From: Desulfobacteraceae bacterium
GTDB lineage: Bacteria; Desulfobacterota; Desulfobacteria; Desulfobacterales; UBA5616
NCBI GenBank assembly: GCA_030620375.1
Contig: JAUXEW010000013.1
Span: forward strand, 1-22,644
Length of the DNA stretch: 22,644 nt
Reading direction: 5' to 3'
Below are positions 1-8,183 of this stretch, piece by piece; positions within the stretch are counted from its first letter, which is position 1, and each line of letters starts with the position of its first letter. Below the pieces are notes generated by a model. That model was not told the DNA's origin. It saw only the letters and a program-made list of their open reading frames with translations, and did no database searches. The position numbers and the translations under genes were made by a program.

Positions 1-1
1 C

Positions 2-646
2 AATTCCCGGGAAAAAAGAAAACTTCAGTTTATAGAAAAAAAAGCAGGGATTAAATTTAATTATGCAAAAGTTCCGGAAGGATATGCAATTTGTGAGAAA
101 CAGCTCTATTCCATGATCAGCAAAATGGTAGAAGTTAAAGTGGATCAGAAAGAAATCGAGCGCTTTCTGCCACTGGTCTATAATACATTAAACAATCTTA
201 CTAAAGAAGAGCTCATTTGCAAGTTTGTTTCAAGTGAATTTAACCGCTTTCTTAATTATTATAAAAATTCCAAAGATATAAATGTATCCTTGGAAAAAAA
301 GGAAGATGCTCATCGTCCTGTAAAAAAAGATCGACCCCAAAAAAATTTAGACTCTGGAAAATCGAAACGGTTTTTCTTAAATGCAGGATCTATGGACAAT
401 CTAAAAAAAGGAGCTGTGATAAGAACGCTATGCAGCAGAGCTGGAATTAGCTCTGAAAAAATTGGCCCAATAGAAATCAAGCGGGAATTTTCTTTTTTTG
501 AAGTTGAAACCAGTGTTGCGGCTAAAGTGTTAAAATCAATGAAAGGTGCGAAAATTGATGGTCGAAATATTCGGGTTCAATATGCCGAAAACAAGAAACC
601 GCAAATCAAACGATCTAAAAAAAGCAAAAAGAGAAAGAAAAGTTAA
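2..646 (+). CDS. DEAD-box RNA helicase, C-terminal part (5' end outside window)
   Basis: The frame is open from the first full codon at base 2, so the gene starts before the window; the first in-frame ATG at 113 is internal. The first residues (REKRKLQFIEKKAGI, then VPEGYAICEKQ) match the end of the second RecA-like helicase domain of DeaD/CsdA-type proteins. A linker rich in Lys/Asp follows. Near the C terminus there is a DbpA/CsdA-type RNA-binding domain, visible as FFLNAGSMDNLKKGAVIRTL, the IGPIEI motif, the FSFFEVE strand and GRNIRVQYA. The protein ends in a very basic tail of Lys and Arg. Family knowledge: such helicases remodel rRNA or mRNA structure in the cytoplasm, for example in ribosome assembly or cold growth. 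The ATPase motifs are not in the window, so the exact subfamily (DeaD or DbpA) is open. Confidence 0.85.
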   Translation, partial: NSREKRKLQFIEKKAGIKFNYAKVPEGYAICEKQLYSMISKMVEVKVDQKEIERFLPLVYNTLNNLTKEELICKFVSSEFNRFLNYYKNSKDINVSLEKKEDAHRPVKKDRPQKNLDSGKSKRFFLNAGSMDNLKKGAVIRTLCSRAGISSEKIGPIEIKREFSFFEVETSVAAKVLKSMKGAKIDGRNIRVQYAENKKPQIKRSKKSKKRKKS

Positions 647-753
647 AATACAAGCACCATTTTTGCCATGCTCAGGCCCGTAAAAATCAAATTTCTATCT
701 TTTTACAAGGCACCGATTTCTATCTGGATTTTCAATAAAGGAGAATCATTCCC

Positions 754-2223
754 ATGGATTTTATTAAGTTCCCTAAGTTTCAGCTCCCCAAAATAGGCCT
801 TAATAATATAGAATGGCCCAGGTTCGATATCTCTAGAATTGGATGGTCCACGATGCCTAAATTGAGGATCGGTGACGCCGTCACAAGGCTACCGATCGTG
901 CAGGGTGGAATGGGGGTTGGGGTATCCCTTTCAGGCTTAGCGTCAGCGGTCGCGAATGAAGGGGGTATAGGTATTATCGCCGCCAATTCTATAGGTATGC
1001 TTGACCCTGATTATTGCGCGAAAAACAGGGACGCCAATACCATCGCCCTTAGAAGGGAGATCAGAAAGACAAGAAAAAAGACCTCCGGCATTATCGGTGT
1101 CAACATCATGGTGGCTGTCAATGATTTCCATTCCCTGTTAAGGGTCGCGATCGAAGAAAAGGTGGATCTGGTATTCCTCGGAGCGGGACTCCCGATAAAG
1201 GGGATTCCGGTTGAAGATATCAGATCGGCGGGGGTCAAGGTGGTCCCTATCGTGAGTTCGGCAAGGGCGGCAGACCTTATCTTCAGGTCTTGGGTGAAAA
1301 AATACGCAGATATCCCGGACGCAGTCGTTGTGGAGGGGCCGAAGGCAGGCGGTCACCTGGGATTTAAAGAGGATCAGATCGATGATGCCGATTTCGCCCT
1401 TGAAAATATCCTGCCCGAGGTAGTTGCCAAGATAAAAAAATACGAGGATGAGTGGCGCAGGACCATTCCTGTAATCGCCGCGGGAGGCATTTATACAGGC
1501 GCTGATATATACAACGTCTTTAAGCTTGGTGCAAGGGCCGTCCAGATGGGGACAAGGTTCGTGGCAACCCATGAATGTGACGCGGATATCAAGTTCAAGG
1601 AGTCCTATATCTCATGCAGGAAGGAGGACATAGAAATCATCAAGAGTCCTGTTGGCATGCCGGGAAGGGCCATAGGAAACAGTTTTCTGAAGGACGTGGC
1701 CTCCGGTAAAAAACAGTCCCATAAGTGTGCCTGGCGGTGCCTTAAAAGCTGTGACATAAAGACCGCCCCTTACTGTATCTCCCTGGCGCTCGATAATGCC
1801 AGAAAGGGGATCCTGGATAAAGGCTTTGCCTTTGCCGGAAGCAATGCCTACAGGGTCGATAAGATAATATCGGTAAAGGAGCTGCTTAAGGAACTCAAGG
1901 AGCAATATCTATGTGCCAGGGAAAAGAGCGTCTGCAGCCTGCGTGGTGAATATGAAAAGGCCATTGAAAGGCTCGTCTCCCTTAAAGAGGAGTACCTGAT
2001 TGCATTGAAAGAGGGTCTAAATTCACTCAGGGATGAATACGAAAGGGGCATAGAAAAGAGGGGTGCGTTTTGCGAGGAGCTTTTGAAGAATATGGATAAA
2101 ATTACTTCCTTAAAGGATGAATACCGCAACGTGCTTGAAAAGACGGGCCTGATCAAACAAGAGCTTATAGAGTTTTTTGAGCGATATTCCTTGCAAAACA
2201 GGCTGGAGCCCGGAAGCGCTTGA
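754..2223 (+). CDS. Nitronate monooxygenase / FabK-like FMN oxidoreductase with coiled-coil tail
   Basis: The ATG follows AAGGAG (738-743) at good distance. Residues 35-370 form a TIM-barrel of the nitronate monooxygenase (2-nitropropane dioxygenase) family: PIVQGGMGVGVS near the start, the GPKAGGHLGF loop carrying the family's catalytic His, AAGGIYTGADI and GARAVQMGTRF for FMN phosphate binding. Residues 325-341 hold four cysteines spaced C-x3-C-x3-C-x7-C, a pattern I associate with an anaerobe-rich subgroup; it could bind metal or an Fe-S cluster (inference). Residues 375-480 are a charged helical tail with a repeated S-L-K/R-x-E-Y motif. At 489 residues it is well above the usual 310-370. 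Arg is mostly coded by AGG and the gene is richer in G+C than its neighbours, which hints at transfer. True substrate unknown: nitronate, enoyl-ACP or other. Confidence 0.8.
   Translation: MDFIKFPKFQLPKIGLNNIEWPRFDISRIGWSTMPKLRIGDAVTRLPIVQGGMGVGVSLSGLASAVANEGGIGIIAANSIGMLDPDYCAKNRDANTIALRREIRKTRKKTSGIIGVNIMVAVNDFHSLLRVAIEEKVDLVFLGAGLPIKGIPVEDIRSAGVKVVPIVSSARAADLIFRSWVKKYADIPDAVVVEGPKAGGHLGFKEDQIDDADFALENILPEVVAKIKKYEDEWRRTIPVIAAGGIYTGADIYNVFKLGARAVQMGTRFVATHECDADIKFKESYISCRKEDIEIIKSPVGMPGRAIGNSFLKDVASGKKQSHKCAWRCLKSCDIKTAPYCISLALDNARKGILDKGFAFAGSNAYRVDKIISVKELLKELKEQYLCAREKSVCSLRGEYEKAIERLVSLKEEYLIALKEGLNSLRDEYERGIEKRGAFCEELLKNMDKITSLKDEYRNVLEKTGLIKQELIEFFERYSLQNRLEPGSA
1891..2124 (+). repeat. 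Two-heptad repeat in the tail of the nitronate monooxygenase-like protein
   Basis: Residues 380-457 carry ELKEQY (380), SLRGEY (395), SLKEEY (409), SLRDEY (424) and SLKDEY (452). Spacing is 15, 14, 15 and 28 residues, close to multiples of two heptads. This is seen directly; a coiled coil for oligomerisation is inference. Confidence 0.65.
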
Positions 2224-2278
2224 GACCTCCCCTTGGCCTCAGATAGACAAGTTTTGCTAAAATCGAATGTGAACTGGT

Positions 2279-3814
2279 TCAAGCCAAGCCCTTTCCCCGA
2301 TCCAGGGTCCGGTACTGGATCGCCTCTGCAATATGATGCGCTCGAATATCCACTTCCTCTTCAAGATCTGCTGTGGTTCGTGCAATTTTAAGAATCCGGT
2401 TGTACGCCCTTGCAGACAGGCCCAGCTTATCCACAGCCGATTCTAATAGAAGACCGGAGTCATGGTCAATATTGCAGCATTTTTTAATCTGCCGGTTCGT
2501 CATCTGGGCGTTGCAGTGAATTTTTGTATGTTTTAACCGATCTTTCTGTAGTAGCCGCGCTGTCGAAACCCGCTTTCTGATCGCTTCAGATGATTCGGCT
2601 GTATCGTTGGACATGAGGTCCTTGTACGGTACTGCCGGTACGTCGACATGAATATCGATCCGGTCCAATAAAGGACCGGAAATCTTGGATCGGTACCTTT
2701 GTATCTGGTGGTGGCTACAGTTACAGATATGTTTCGGATCGGAGAAAAATCCGCATGGACACGGATTCATCGCCGCGATAAGCATGAAATTTGCCGGATA
2801 AGTGAGGGACATGGATGCTCTGGAAATGGTCACTTTTAGATCTTCAAGCGGTTGTCTCAGCACTTCTAACACATGCTTTTTAAATTCCGGAAGTTCATCC
2901 AGAAAGAGAACGCCGTTATGAGCCATACTGACCTCTCCGGGTTTAGGCACATTACCGCCTCCGATTAGTCCGGCGTCTGAAATGGTATGATGCGGATAAC
3001 TAAAAGGCCTTTTTGTGACAAGTGCCTGATCTTTGACCAGCCTTCCGGAAATACTGAATATCTTAGTGGTTTCAATTGCCTCATCAAATGTCAAAGGCGG
3101 AAGGATCGTAGATAAACGTTTTGCCAACATGGTTTTACCCGAACCCGGTGGACCGATCATCAACAAATTATGTCCACCGGCAGCCGCTATTTCTAGCGCC
3201 CGCTTGGTATGCTCCTGACCCTTTACCTCGGAAAAATCGACTTCAAAATCATCTTTAGTGTTAAATAGTAAGGATCCATCGGATGTTTCGGGTTCTATTT
3301 TTGTTATGCCCCGAAAATAGTTAACCAACTGCGACAAATACCTAACCGGAATAACCGAAATTCCCTTACTGACTGCCGCCTCTCGCCGGTTGTCATAAGG
3401 AATAATGACTCCGGCAAACTCCGCCTGCTTGGCAGCAAGGGTAATGGAAAGAGAACCTTTAATCGGCTTAATACGTCCATCCAGTGAAAGCTCTCCTATA
3501 ACAAGACATTTTGAAACGATCTTTTGGGAAAGAATTCCGGTGGCACATAGTATGCCGACGGCAATGGGCAGGTCAAACCCGGTTCCTTCTTTTTTGATAT
3601 TCGCAGGCGCCAAATTAACGGTAATCCTGTCATTTGGAAACTCATAGCCCGAATTATTTATCGCTGATTTAACCCTTTCCTTGCTTTCCTTAACCGATGC
3701 TTCTGGAAGCCCCACCGTGGTGAAGGTAGGAAGACCAGGGATAATATCCACCTCAACTTCCACAACATATGCATCGATTCCGACTACCGCACTGCTGAAA
3801 ACCCTGGCAAGCAC
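2279..3814 (-). CDS. comM: YifB/ComM family AAA+ ATPase (Mg chelatase-like)
   Basis: The frame is open to an ATG at 3910, but I choose the GTG at 3814: it is preceded by GAGGGGGG (3826-3819), gives the family's usual N terminus (VLARVFSSAVVGIDAY) and a length of 511, close to the usual 505-510. Order of domains: N-terminal Lon-like ChlI fold (1-165, with GLPEASVKESKERV), AAA+ core with Walker A GPPGSGKT, Walker B VLFLDELPEF, a Cys-rich AAMNPCPCG insert, sensor/arginine-finger LLDRIDIHV, and the C-terminal Mg-chelatase-like region. Family knowledge: ComM in Vibrio cholerae is a hexameric helicase for branch migration during natural transformation; homologues are widespread in bacteria that are not known to be competent. 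The gene is convergent with the upstream oxidoreductase and divergent from lpxC. Confidence 0.93.
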   Translation of the reverse strand: MLARVFSSAVVGIDAYVVEVEVDIIPGLPTFTTVGLPEASVKESKERVKSAINNSGYEFPNDRITVNLAPANIKKEGTGFDLPIAVGILCATGILSQKIVSKCLVIGELSLDGRIKPIKGSLSITLAAKQAEFAGVIIPYDNRREAAVSKGISVIPVRYLSQLVNYFRGITKIEPETSDGSLLFNTKDDFEVDFSEVKGQEHTKRALEIAAAGGHNLLMIGPPGSGKTMLAKRLSTILPPLTFDEAIETTKIFSISGRLVKDQALVTKRPFSYPHHTISDAGLIGGGNVPKPGEVSMAHNGVLFLDELPEFKKHVLEVLRQPLEDLKVTISRASMSLTYPANFMLIAAMNPCPCGFFSDPKHICNCSHHQIQRYRSKISGPLLDRIDIHVDVPAVPYKDLMSNDTAESSEAIRKRVSTARLLQKDRLKHTKIHCNAQMTNRQIKKCCNIDHDSGLLLESAVDKLGLSARAYNRILKIARTTADLEEEVDIRAHHIAEAIQYRTLDRGKGLA

Positions 3815-3945
3815 TATTCCCCCCTCTTTATTTATGAGCAAACCACCGCCCGTACAGTGAACACCCTCATTTTTCCTCCCGGCAGGAGAAATAATGGGGC
3901 TAACCAACAACCCGAGACCGTTATTTGATCATCGACTTAAAAATC

Positions 3946-3959
3946 GTCATATTTATGAC
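3946..3959. promoter_or_regulatory. Perfect inverted repeat GTCATA-TT-TATGAC, possible operator
   Basis: A 6+2+6 perfect palindrome lies in the region between yifB and lpxC, about 45 bases before a TATAAT box at 3991. The size fits a dimeric regulator site. I do not recognise the cognate regulator. Confidence 0.35.
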
Positions 3960-3990
3960 AATAATTAGCTTTTATTTAACGATTAGTCAA

Positions 3991-3996
3991 TATAAT
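3991..3996 (+). promoter_or_regulatory. TATAAT -10 box, possible lpxC promoter
   Basis: A perfect TATAAT hexamer is present, but the expected -35 position holds only a weak match. It lies about 210 bases upstream of lpxC, so the leader would be long. The surrounding 3815-4207 stretch contains no gene that I can support; it holds this box, the palindrome at 3946 and the hairpins at 4050-4084. Confidence 0.3.
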
Positions 3997-4049
3997 ACTG
4001 CAATAACATATGTATATACAATATTTTTTTTGCCATTTAAATTGAAGCC

Positions 4050-4084
4050 TCCCCGCAGCAAGGGGGAATGCGCTCGCATTGCTG
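4050..4084. repeat. Intergenic hairpin cluster upstream of lpxC
   Basis: TCCCC (4050-4054) can pair with GGGGA (4063-4067). AATGC (4067-4071) pairs with GCATT (4076-4080) around a GCTC loop, extended by CAGC (4056-4059) with GCTG (4081-4084) across a bulge. Further on, GACGGGGT and ACCCC around 4162-4184 could pair. This looks like a decayed REP-type intergenic repeat or a structured leader; which of these is not clear from one copy. Confidence 0.35.
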
Positions 4085-4207
4085 GTTCAAAATAAGACGG
4101 GTTGATTTTATTTTTTAAATATGGCAGATATACAAAATTGTAGGCACCCGCACTGAAAATGACGGGGTATCAAAAGGGAACCCCTTAAACAGATTACGCT
4201 TTATGAA

Positions 4208-5092
4208 ATGTTAATGCCAGTAAATCAGAGAACCATAGCAAAACCCGTCCGATGTTCAGGCGTGGGCCTACATTCTGGGAATCCCGTCAATATGACCATT
4301 AAACCTGCACCGGTTAATCATGGCATAAAATTTAAGCGAACAGACCTGCCGGATGGTCCGTGTATCTCAGCATTGTTTCAAATGGTGGTTGATACAAGCC
4401 TGTCAACCGTTATCGGGTCTGACGGTGCCATCGTCCAGATGATTGAGCATCTTATGGCATGCTTTTCAGGCAACTCTATTGACAACGCACTGGTTGAGAT
4501 TGATGCTTACGAAGTCCCGGTAATGGACGGAAGTGCCGGACCCTTTACACGGCTCATCCAAAAGGTGGGAATTAAGGAGCAAAAGTCCCCCCGGTATGCT
4601 TTTATAATCAAAAAACCAATAGAAATAGAAAAGGACGGAAAATTTGTCGGTGTATATCCCTCTAAGACATTTAAAATTACCTATACCATAGATTTTACCC
4701 ACCCCGTCATCAAACAACAAACATACACCATTAAGGTCTGTGAACAGACATTTGCCAAAGAAATCAGTACCGCCAGAACCTTTGGTTTTCTTCACGAACT
4801 GGAGCTGATGCAACTTCACGGGCTGGCGCGTGGCGGTTCTCTGGATAACGCCATCGTATTAGATGAGGATAACATCGTCAATCCAGAAGGCTTACGCTTT
4901 AAGGATGAGTTTGTCCGGCATAAAATTCTGGATTGTATCGGTGATTTTTCACTGCTCGGCATGCCGTTTTTAGGACACGTCATTGTTAAAAAATCCGGCC
5001 ACACATTTAACCATGCCTTTCTCAATCAATTCTTCGCCGAAAAAAAATCGTGGGAAACTTGCGCCTTAAGTGATGTGGTAGACGCAACGTGA
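4208..5092 (+). CDS. lpxC: UDP-3-O-acyl-N-acetylglucosamine deacetylase
   Basis: This zinc hydrolase performs the first committed step of lipid A synthesis in the cytoplasm. The N terminus RTIAKPVRCSGVGLHSG is typical. Catalytic and zinc residues are all present: E80-H81 in IEHLMA, D107-G in VMDGSAGPF, H238 and D242 in EFVRHKILDCIGD, and H265 in SGHTFNH. The hydrophobic-tunnel motif HPVI and the GLARGGSLDNAIVL loop are also there. Length 294 is slightly shorter than the E. coli enzyme (305). The start could be ATG 4208 or the in-frame ATG 4214; neither has a clear Shine-Dalgarno sequence. Presence of lpxC shows an LPS-bearing outer membrane. The downstream DUF4390 gene and NtrY-like kinase probably share the transcript or lie in the same conserved block. 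Confidence 0.95.
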   Translation: MLMPVNQRTIAKPVRCSGVGLHSGNPVNMTIKPAPVNHGIKFKRTDLPDGPCISALFQMVVDTSLSTVIGSDGAIVQMIEHLMACFSGNSIDNALVEIDAYEVPVMDGSAGPFTRLIQKVGIKEQKSPRYAFIIKKPIEIEKDGKFVGVYPSKTFKITYTIDFTHPVIKQQTYTIKVCEQTFAKEISTARTFGFLHELELMQLHGLARGGSLDNAIVLDEDNIVNPEGLRFKDEFVRHKILDCIGDFSLLGMPFLGHVIVKKSGHTFNHAFLNQFFAEKKSWETCALSDVVDAT

Positions 5093-5199
5093 CTACCTTC
5101 AAATGTCCATTCCTCTCAAAATCGCTTGCCATTTTTAGACATATCCGTTAAAAATTAAACATTTAAAGTTTTAAAAAAATGGTTGGTTAGTAATTTCAG

Positions 5200-5772
5200 A
5201 TGACGTTTACACAACACATAAAAAAAATATCCGTATTAATTCTGTTTTTCTTGCTCTTATCCACGCCGTTAACGGGTGCTCAGGAAGCCAGGCTGGAAAA
5301 TATCATCGTTACCAATACGCGTGATGATCTACTCATCTATCTAAATGTTGAAGGCGCTTTTACCAGCAAAATGAAAAATGCCGTTTTAAGCGGCGTACCG
5401 GTGACATTCTCATTCTTTATCAATTTATACTATTCCCGCAATTTTTTGATTGATAAAAAAATAGTAGACCGAAAGATAACCCATACCCTAAAATACAATA
5501 GCTTGAAAAAAGAATTTATTATCCAGCGATCCTGGGATAACGGCAAGGCCTTAACAACTGAGTCTTTTAGAGAGGCGCAGCGGCTGATGTCTGAAATCGA
5601 CAGCCTCAAGATCATCCGGTTAAAAAAACTTGAAAAAGGGGCGCTATATCAGATTCGAGCCAAAGCTGAACTGAGCAAGAAAACCCTTCCTTTTTATTTG
5701 CATTATGTTCTTTTTTTTATTTCCTTATGGGATTTTGAAACCGATTGGTATACAAGTGACTTTATTTATTAA
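5200..5772 (+). CDS. DUF4390 domain protein, exported
   Basis: Residues 1-27 form a signal peptide: basic start (QHIKK), hydrophobic stretch VLILFFLLL, then a small-residue region around TGAQEA. The mature part fits the DUF4390 family: the early NIIVTNTRDDLLIYLNVEGAF strand pair, a central basic region, and the diagnostic C terminus FISLWDFETDWYTSDFIY. Length 190 is normal for this family. It is a predicted periplasmic protein of unknown function. Family members commonly sit just before an NtrY-like sensor kinase, as here, so a role in sensing or envelope stress input to that kinase is possible but unproven. A 107-base gap separates it from lpxC; no strong ribosome site is visible. Confidence 0.8.
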   Translation: MTFTQHIKKISVLILFFLLLSTPLTGAQEARLENIIVTNTRDDLLIYLNVEGAFTSKMKNAVLSGVPVTFSFFINLYYSRNFLIDKKIVDRKITHTLKYNSLKKEFIIQRSWDNGKALTTESFREAQRLMSEIDSLKIIRLKKLEKGALYQIRAKAELSKKTLPFYLHYVLFFISLWDFETDWYTSDFIY

Positions 5773-5892
5773 ACAAGTCTTTTGGATAACAATAAAATTC
5801 GTTTTTTACGTGACCCAAAAATCGCTTTTCCCGCATTGATAATTAGCCTGCTTAAGACAAACGGTTCGGGACGCAAGGTTCACGGGGGTGGA

Positions 5893-8085
5893 ATGCTTGA
5901 GCAAAAAAAACGCAAGCGTGAACGGATCCTAATACTTGTCATCATTGCGGTTGTCATCCTCCTGACTATTGCTGAAAACCGGATCATTTATTTCGGTGCA
6001 GACTTTCCGGTATCCAATACCATTTTGATGTTCGCGTTACTCAATATCAACCTGTTGTTGCTTCTCTTATTGATATTTCTCGTATTTAGAAATTTAGTCA
6101 AACTCTTTTATGATAGAAAACGGAAAGTCGTCGGAGCTAAGCTAAGAACAAAGCTTGTGGTTACGTTTATTTCGCTTTCATTATTGCCGACCATAATTCT
6201 CTTTTTCTTTTCCATTAATTTCATAACCAACAGTATTGAGTTCTGGTTTAATGTGCCGGTTGAGCAGGCCTTAGAAAACTCATTGCGTGTGGGTAGACAC
6301 CTATATCAGCATAACGAAAAGAGCAGTCATTTTTTTCTCGAAAAGATTTCCTATCAAATTAGAACAAAAAAGTTGCTCGACCCTTCCCAACTCAATGCAC
6401 TGTCTCATTATATCCAAATCGTCCAACGAGAGTTTAACATTCACGGCGTAGAAGTGTATGATGTCAACTCAAATCGCTTAACTTACGCTTTTGCGGAAGC
6501 GCTAGAGGGCAAGCCCTTTGAAATTGTATCAGCCGACCAACTTCAAAAAGCGACCCAAACAACACGTATCAAATCATTTTCCCAAAGCATTCCGAATGGT
6601 GAGCTATTTCGAACCATCGGCACGATACCTTTCCAAAGCTCTCATGAAGCGGTAGAAGCGCTGGTTGTGCTATCCTTTCTGATTCCCTCCGATCTATCCG
6701 AAAACATGGCATCTATCTCCAGGGGGGTTGAAGAATACCGGCAAATAAAGCTGTTAAAAAAACCCATCCAGAGCAGCTATTACATTGCGTTGTCAATTGT
6801 AGCGCTTTTAGTTTTATTTTGCGCCATATGGTTTGGTTTTGCCCTGGCAAAATCCATCAGCATTCCGATTATGGAAATGGCTGAAGGGACGCGAAGAATC
6901 GCTGAAGGTGATTTAAGTTTCAGCATTGATCCGAGTTCCGACGACGAAATCGGCACACTGGTCGATTCATTTAACAAAATGACCCGGGATCTGCGGAACA
7001 GCAGAGAGCAAATTGAGCTTTCAACCGAGATGCTTAAAAAACAAAATATAGAAATCGAAGCAAGAAAAAACTACATCGAAATTGTTCTAAAAAGTGTCTC
7101 TGCCGGTGTGGTTACGCTGGAAGCTGACGGCCGGATTTCCACGATTAATAAATCGGCTGAAAAAATGCTCAACTTGAAATCAAATCGGCTTATCAATAAA
7201 AATTATAACCAACTGTTACTTGAAGAGGGGCTTGGTTTTATTCATCAAATCATGGATCAGTTTAATCGTTCTCATAACGATGACGTTGAATTACCATTAA
7301 AATTAACTGTCGACGAAACGCCGCGCAGCTTCTGGGTTCATGTTAATTCACTAAAAGACGAATCAGGGCGACAGATGGGTATCGTAATGGTATTTAATGA
7401 CTTGACAGATTTGGAAAAAGCCCAACGCATGCTGGCCTGGCGGGAAGTTGCCAGACGAATAGCCCATGAAGTTAAAAACCCGTTAACACCGATTACCCTT
7501 TCAGCTCAACGCTTGAAAAGAAAATATTCTCGACAAATAGATGATGCAATTTTTGATGAATGTACTCAGATGATTATAGATCATGTGGAACTGATCCGTA
7601 ATCTCGTCAACGAATTTGCAATCTTCGCCAGATTCCCCACTGCTGATCTAAAGCCATGTAATTTAATCCCCATCATTCAAGAAACCTTGGCCCTTTATAA
7701 GGAAGGAGATCAAAACATTAATCTTCACATGGATATTCAAGACGCCATTCCTCAACTTAACCTCGATCGTCAGCAAATCAAGCAGGCCATGATTAACCTG
7801 ATAGACAACGCGGTTGCGTCTATAAAAAATAACGGCAACATTCATATCACGTTAACCCATGATCCGATTTTGAAAATGGTGCGGCTCGAAATTGCTGATG
7901 ACGGAGCCGGGGTATCCGATGAAGCAAAAACACGGTTGTTCGAACCTGATTTTACCACCAAGAAAACAGGGATGGGTCTGGGATTAACGATTGTACATAA
8001 CATCATTTTAGAACATAACGGCATGATCCGTGTTCAGGACAATCAACCGAAAGGTGCCAAATTTGTTATTGAACTCCCCGTATAA
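5893..8085 (+). CDS. NtrY-like membrane sensor histidine kinase
   Basis: The frame opens at a TTG at 5782 without a ribosome site; I prefer ATG 5893, preceded by GGGGGTGGA and followed by a basic N terminus and the first membrane helix, giving 730 residues. Membrane helices lie at about 14-34, 49-72 and 90-115, followed by an extracytoplasmic sensor region, and a fourth helix at about 296-318. Then come HAMP (through SISIPIMEMAEGTRRIAEGDL), PAS (NYIEIVLKSVSAGVVTLEADG), HisKA with His525 in RRIAHEVKNPLTPI, and HATPase with N box NLIDNAVASI, G1 DDGAGVSDE and G2 GMGLGLTIV. This order is that of NtrY. It probably phosphorylates the response regulator encoded 152 bases downstream. The signal is unknown; nitrogen or redox/envelope cues are known for relatives. 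Confidence 0.88.
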   Translation: MLEQKKRKRERILILVIIAVVILLTIAENRIIYFGADFPVSNTILMFALLNINLLLLLLLIFLVFRNLVKLFYDRKRKVVGAKLRTKLVVTFISLSLLPTIILFFFSINFITNSIEFWFNVPVEQALENSLRVGRHLYQHNEKSSHFFLEKISYQIRTKKLLDPSQLNALSHYIQIVQREFNIHGVEVYDVNSNRLTYAFAEALEGKPFEIVSADQLQKATQTTRIKSFSQSIPNGELFRTIGTIPFQSSHEAVEALVVLSFLIPSDLSENMASISRGVEEYRQIKLLKKPIQSSYYIALSIVALLVLFCAIWFGFALAKSISIPIMEMAEGTRRIAEGDLSFSIDPSSDDEIGTLVDSFNKMTRDLRNSREQIELSTEMLKKQNIEIEARKNYIEIVLKSVSAGVVTLEADGRISTINKSAEKMLNLKSNRLINKNYNQLLLEEGLGFIHQIMDQFNRSHNDDVELPLKLTVDETPRSFWVHVNSLKDESGRQMGIVMVFNDLTDLEKAQRMLAWREVARRIAHEVKNPLTPITLSAQRLKRKYSRQIDDAIFDECTQMIIDHVELIRNLVNEFAIFARFPTADLKPCNLIPIIQETLALYKEGDQNINLHMDIQDAIPQLNLDRQQIKQAMINLIDNAVASIKNNGNIHITLTHDPILKMVRLEIADDGAGVSDEAKTRLFEPDFTTKKTGMGLGLTIVHNIILEHNGMIRVQDNQPKGAKFVIELPV

Positions 8086-8105
8086 AAATGGCACGTTAAT
8101 AAACT

Positions 8106-8183
8106 GCTACCAGTATAGCGGTAGAAATAAAAGAGCACTTAAGTGACCCAAAGTTTCAGTATGATCCCGGTGCAACGCACCGG
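8106..8183 (+). ncRNA. Three-hairpin intergenic element, copy A
   Basis: This is one of three related elements in the window. Hairpin 1 is CTACC (8107-8111) with GGTAG (8120-8124), or alternatively GCTA with TAGC. A conserved AAATAAAA stretch follows. Hairpin 2 is CACTTAAGTG (8136-8145, loop TTAA). A conserved GACCC linker follows. Hairpin 3 is CCGGTGC-AAC-GCACCGG (8167-8183). The 66-base core 8118-8183 matches copy B at 50 positions and copy C at 51, without gaps. Unlike the other copies it has no T-run after hairpin 3. It ends 54 bases before the response-regulator ATG, whose AAGGAG lies at 8223-8228. Function unknown: leader element, sRNA or repeat. Confidence 0.6.

Noticed and set aside
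113..646. Stand-alone 177-residue protein starting at ATG 113
   Set aside because: The frame is open to the window edge and the upstream codons match the end of a DEAD-box helicase core, so this is the tail of a larger gene.
3815..3910. N-terminal extension of YifB from ATG 3910
   Set aside because: The 32 extra residues do not resemble the family; GTG 3814 has a better ribosome site and gives the standard N terminus.
5782..5892. TTG start of the sensor kinase
   Set aside because: No ribosome site precedes it, and the added residues do not look like the family N terminus; ATG 5893 is better placed, though not proven.
8133..8176. Alternative pairing of GCAC in hairpin 2 with GTGC in hairpin 3 as a switch
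   Set aside because: Possible in copies A and B but not supported in copy C, where the sequence reads ACAT and GGTGG.
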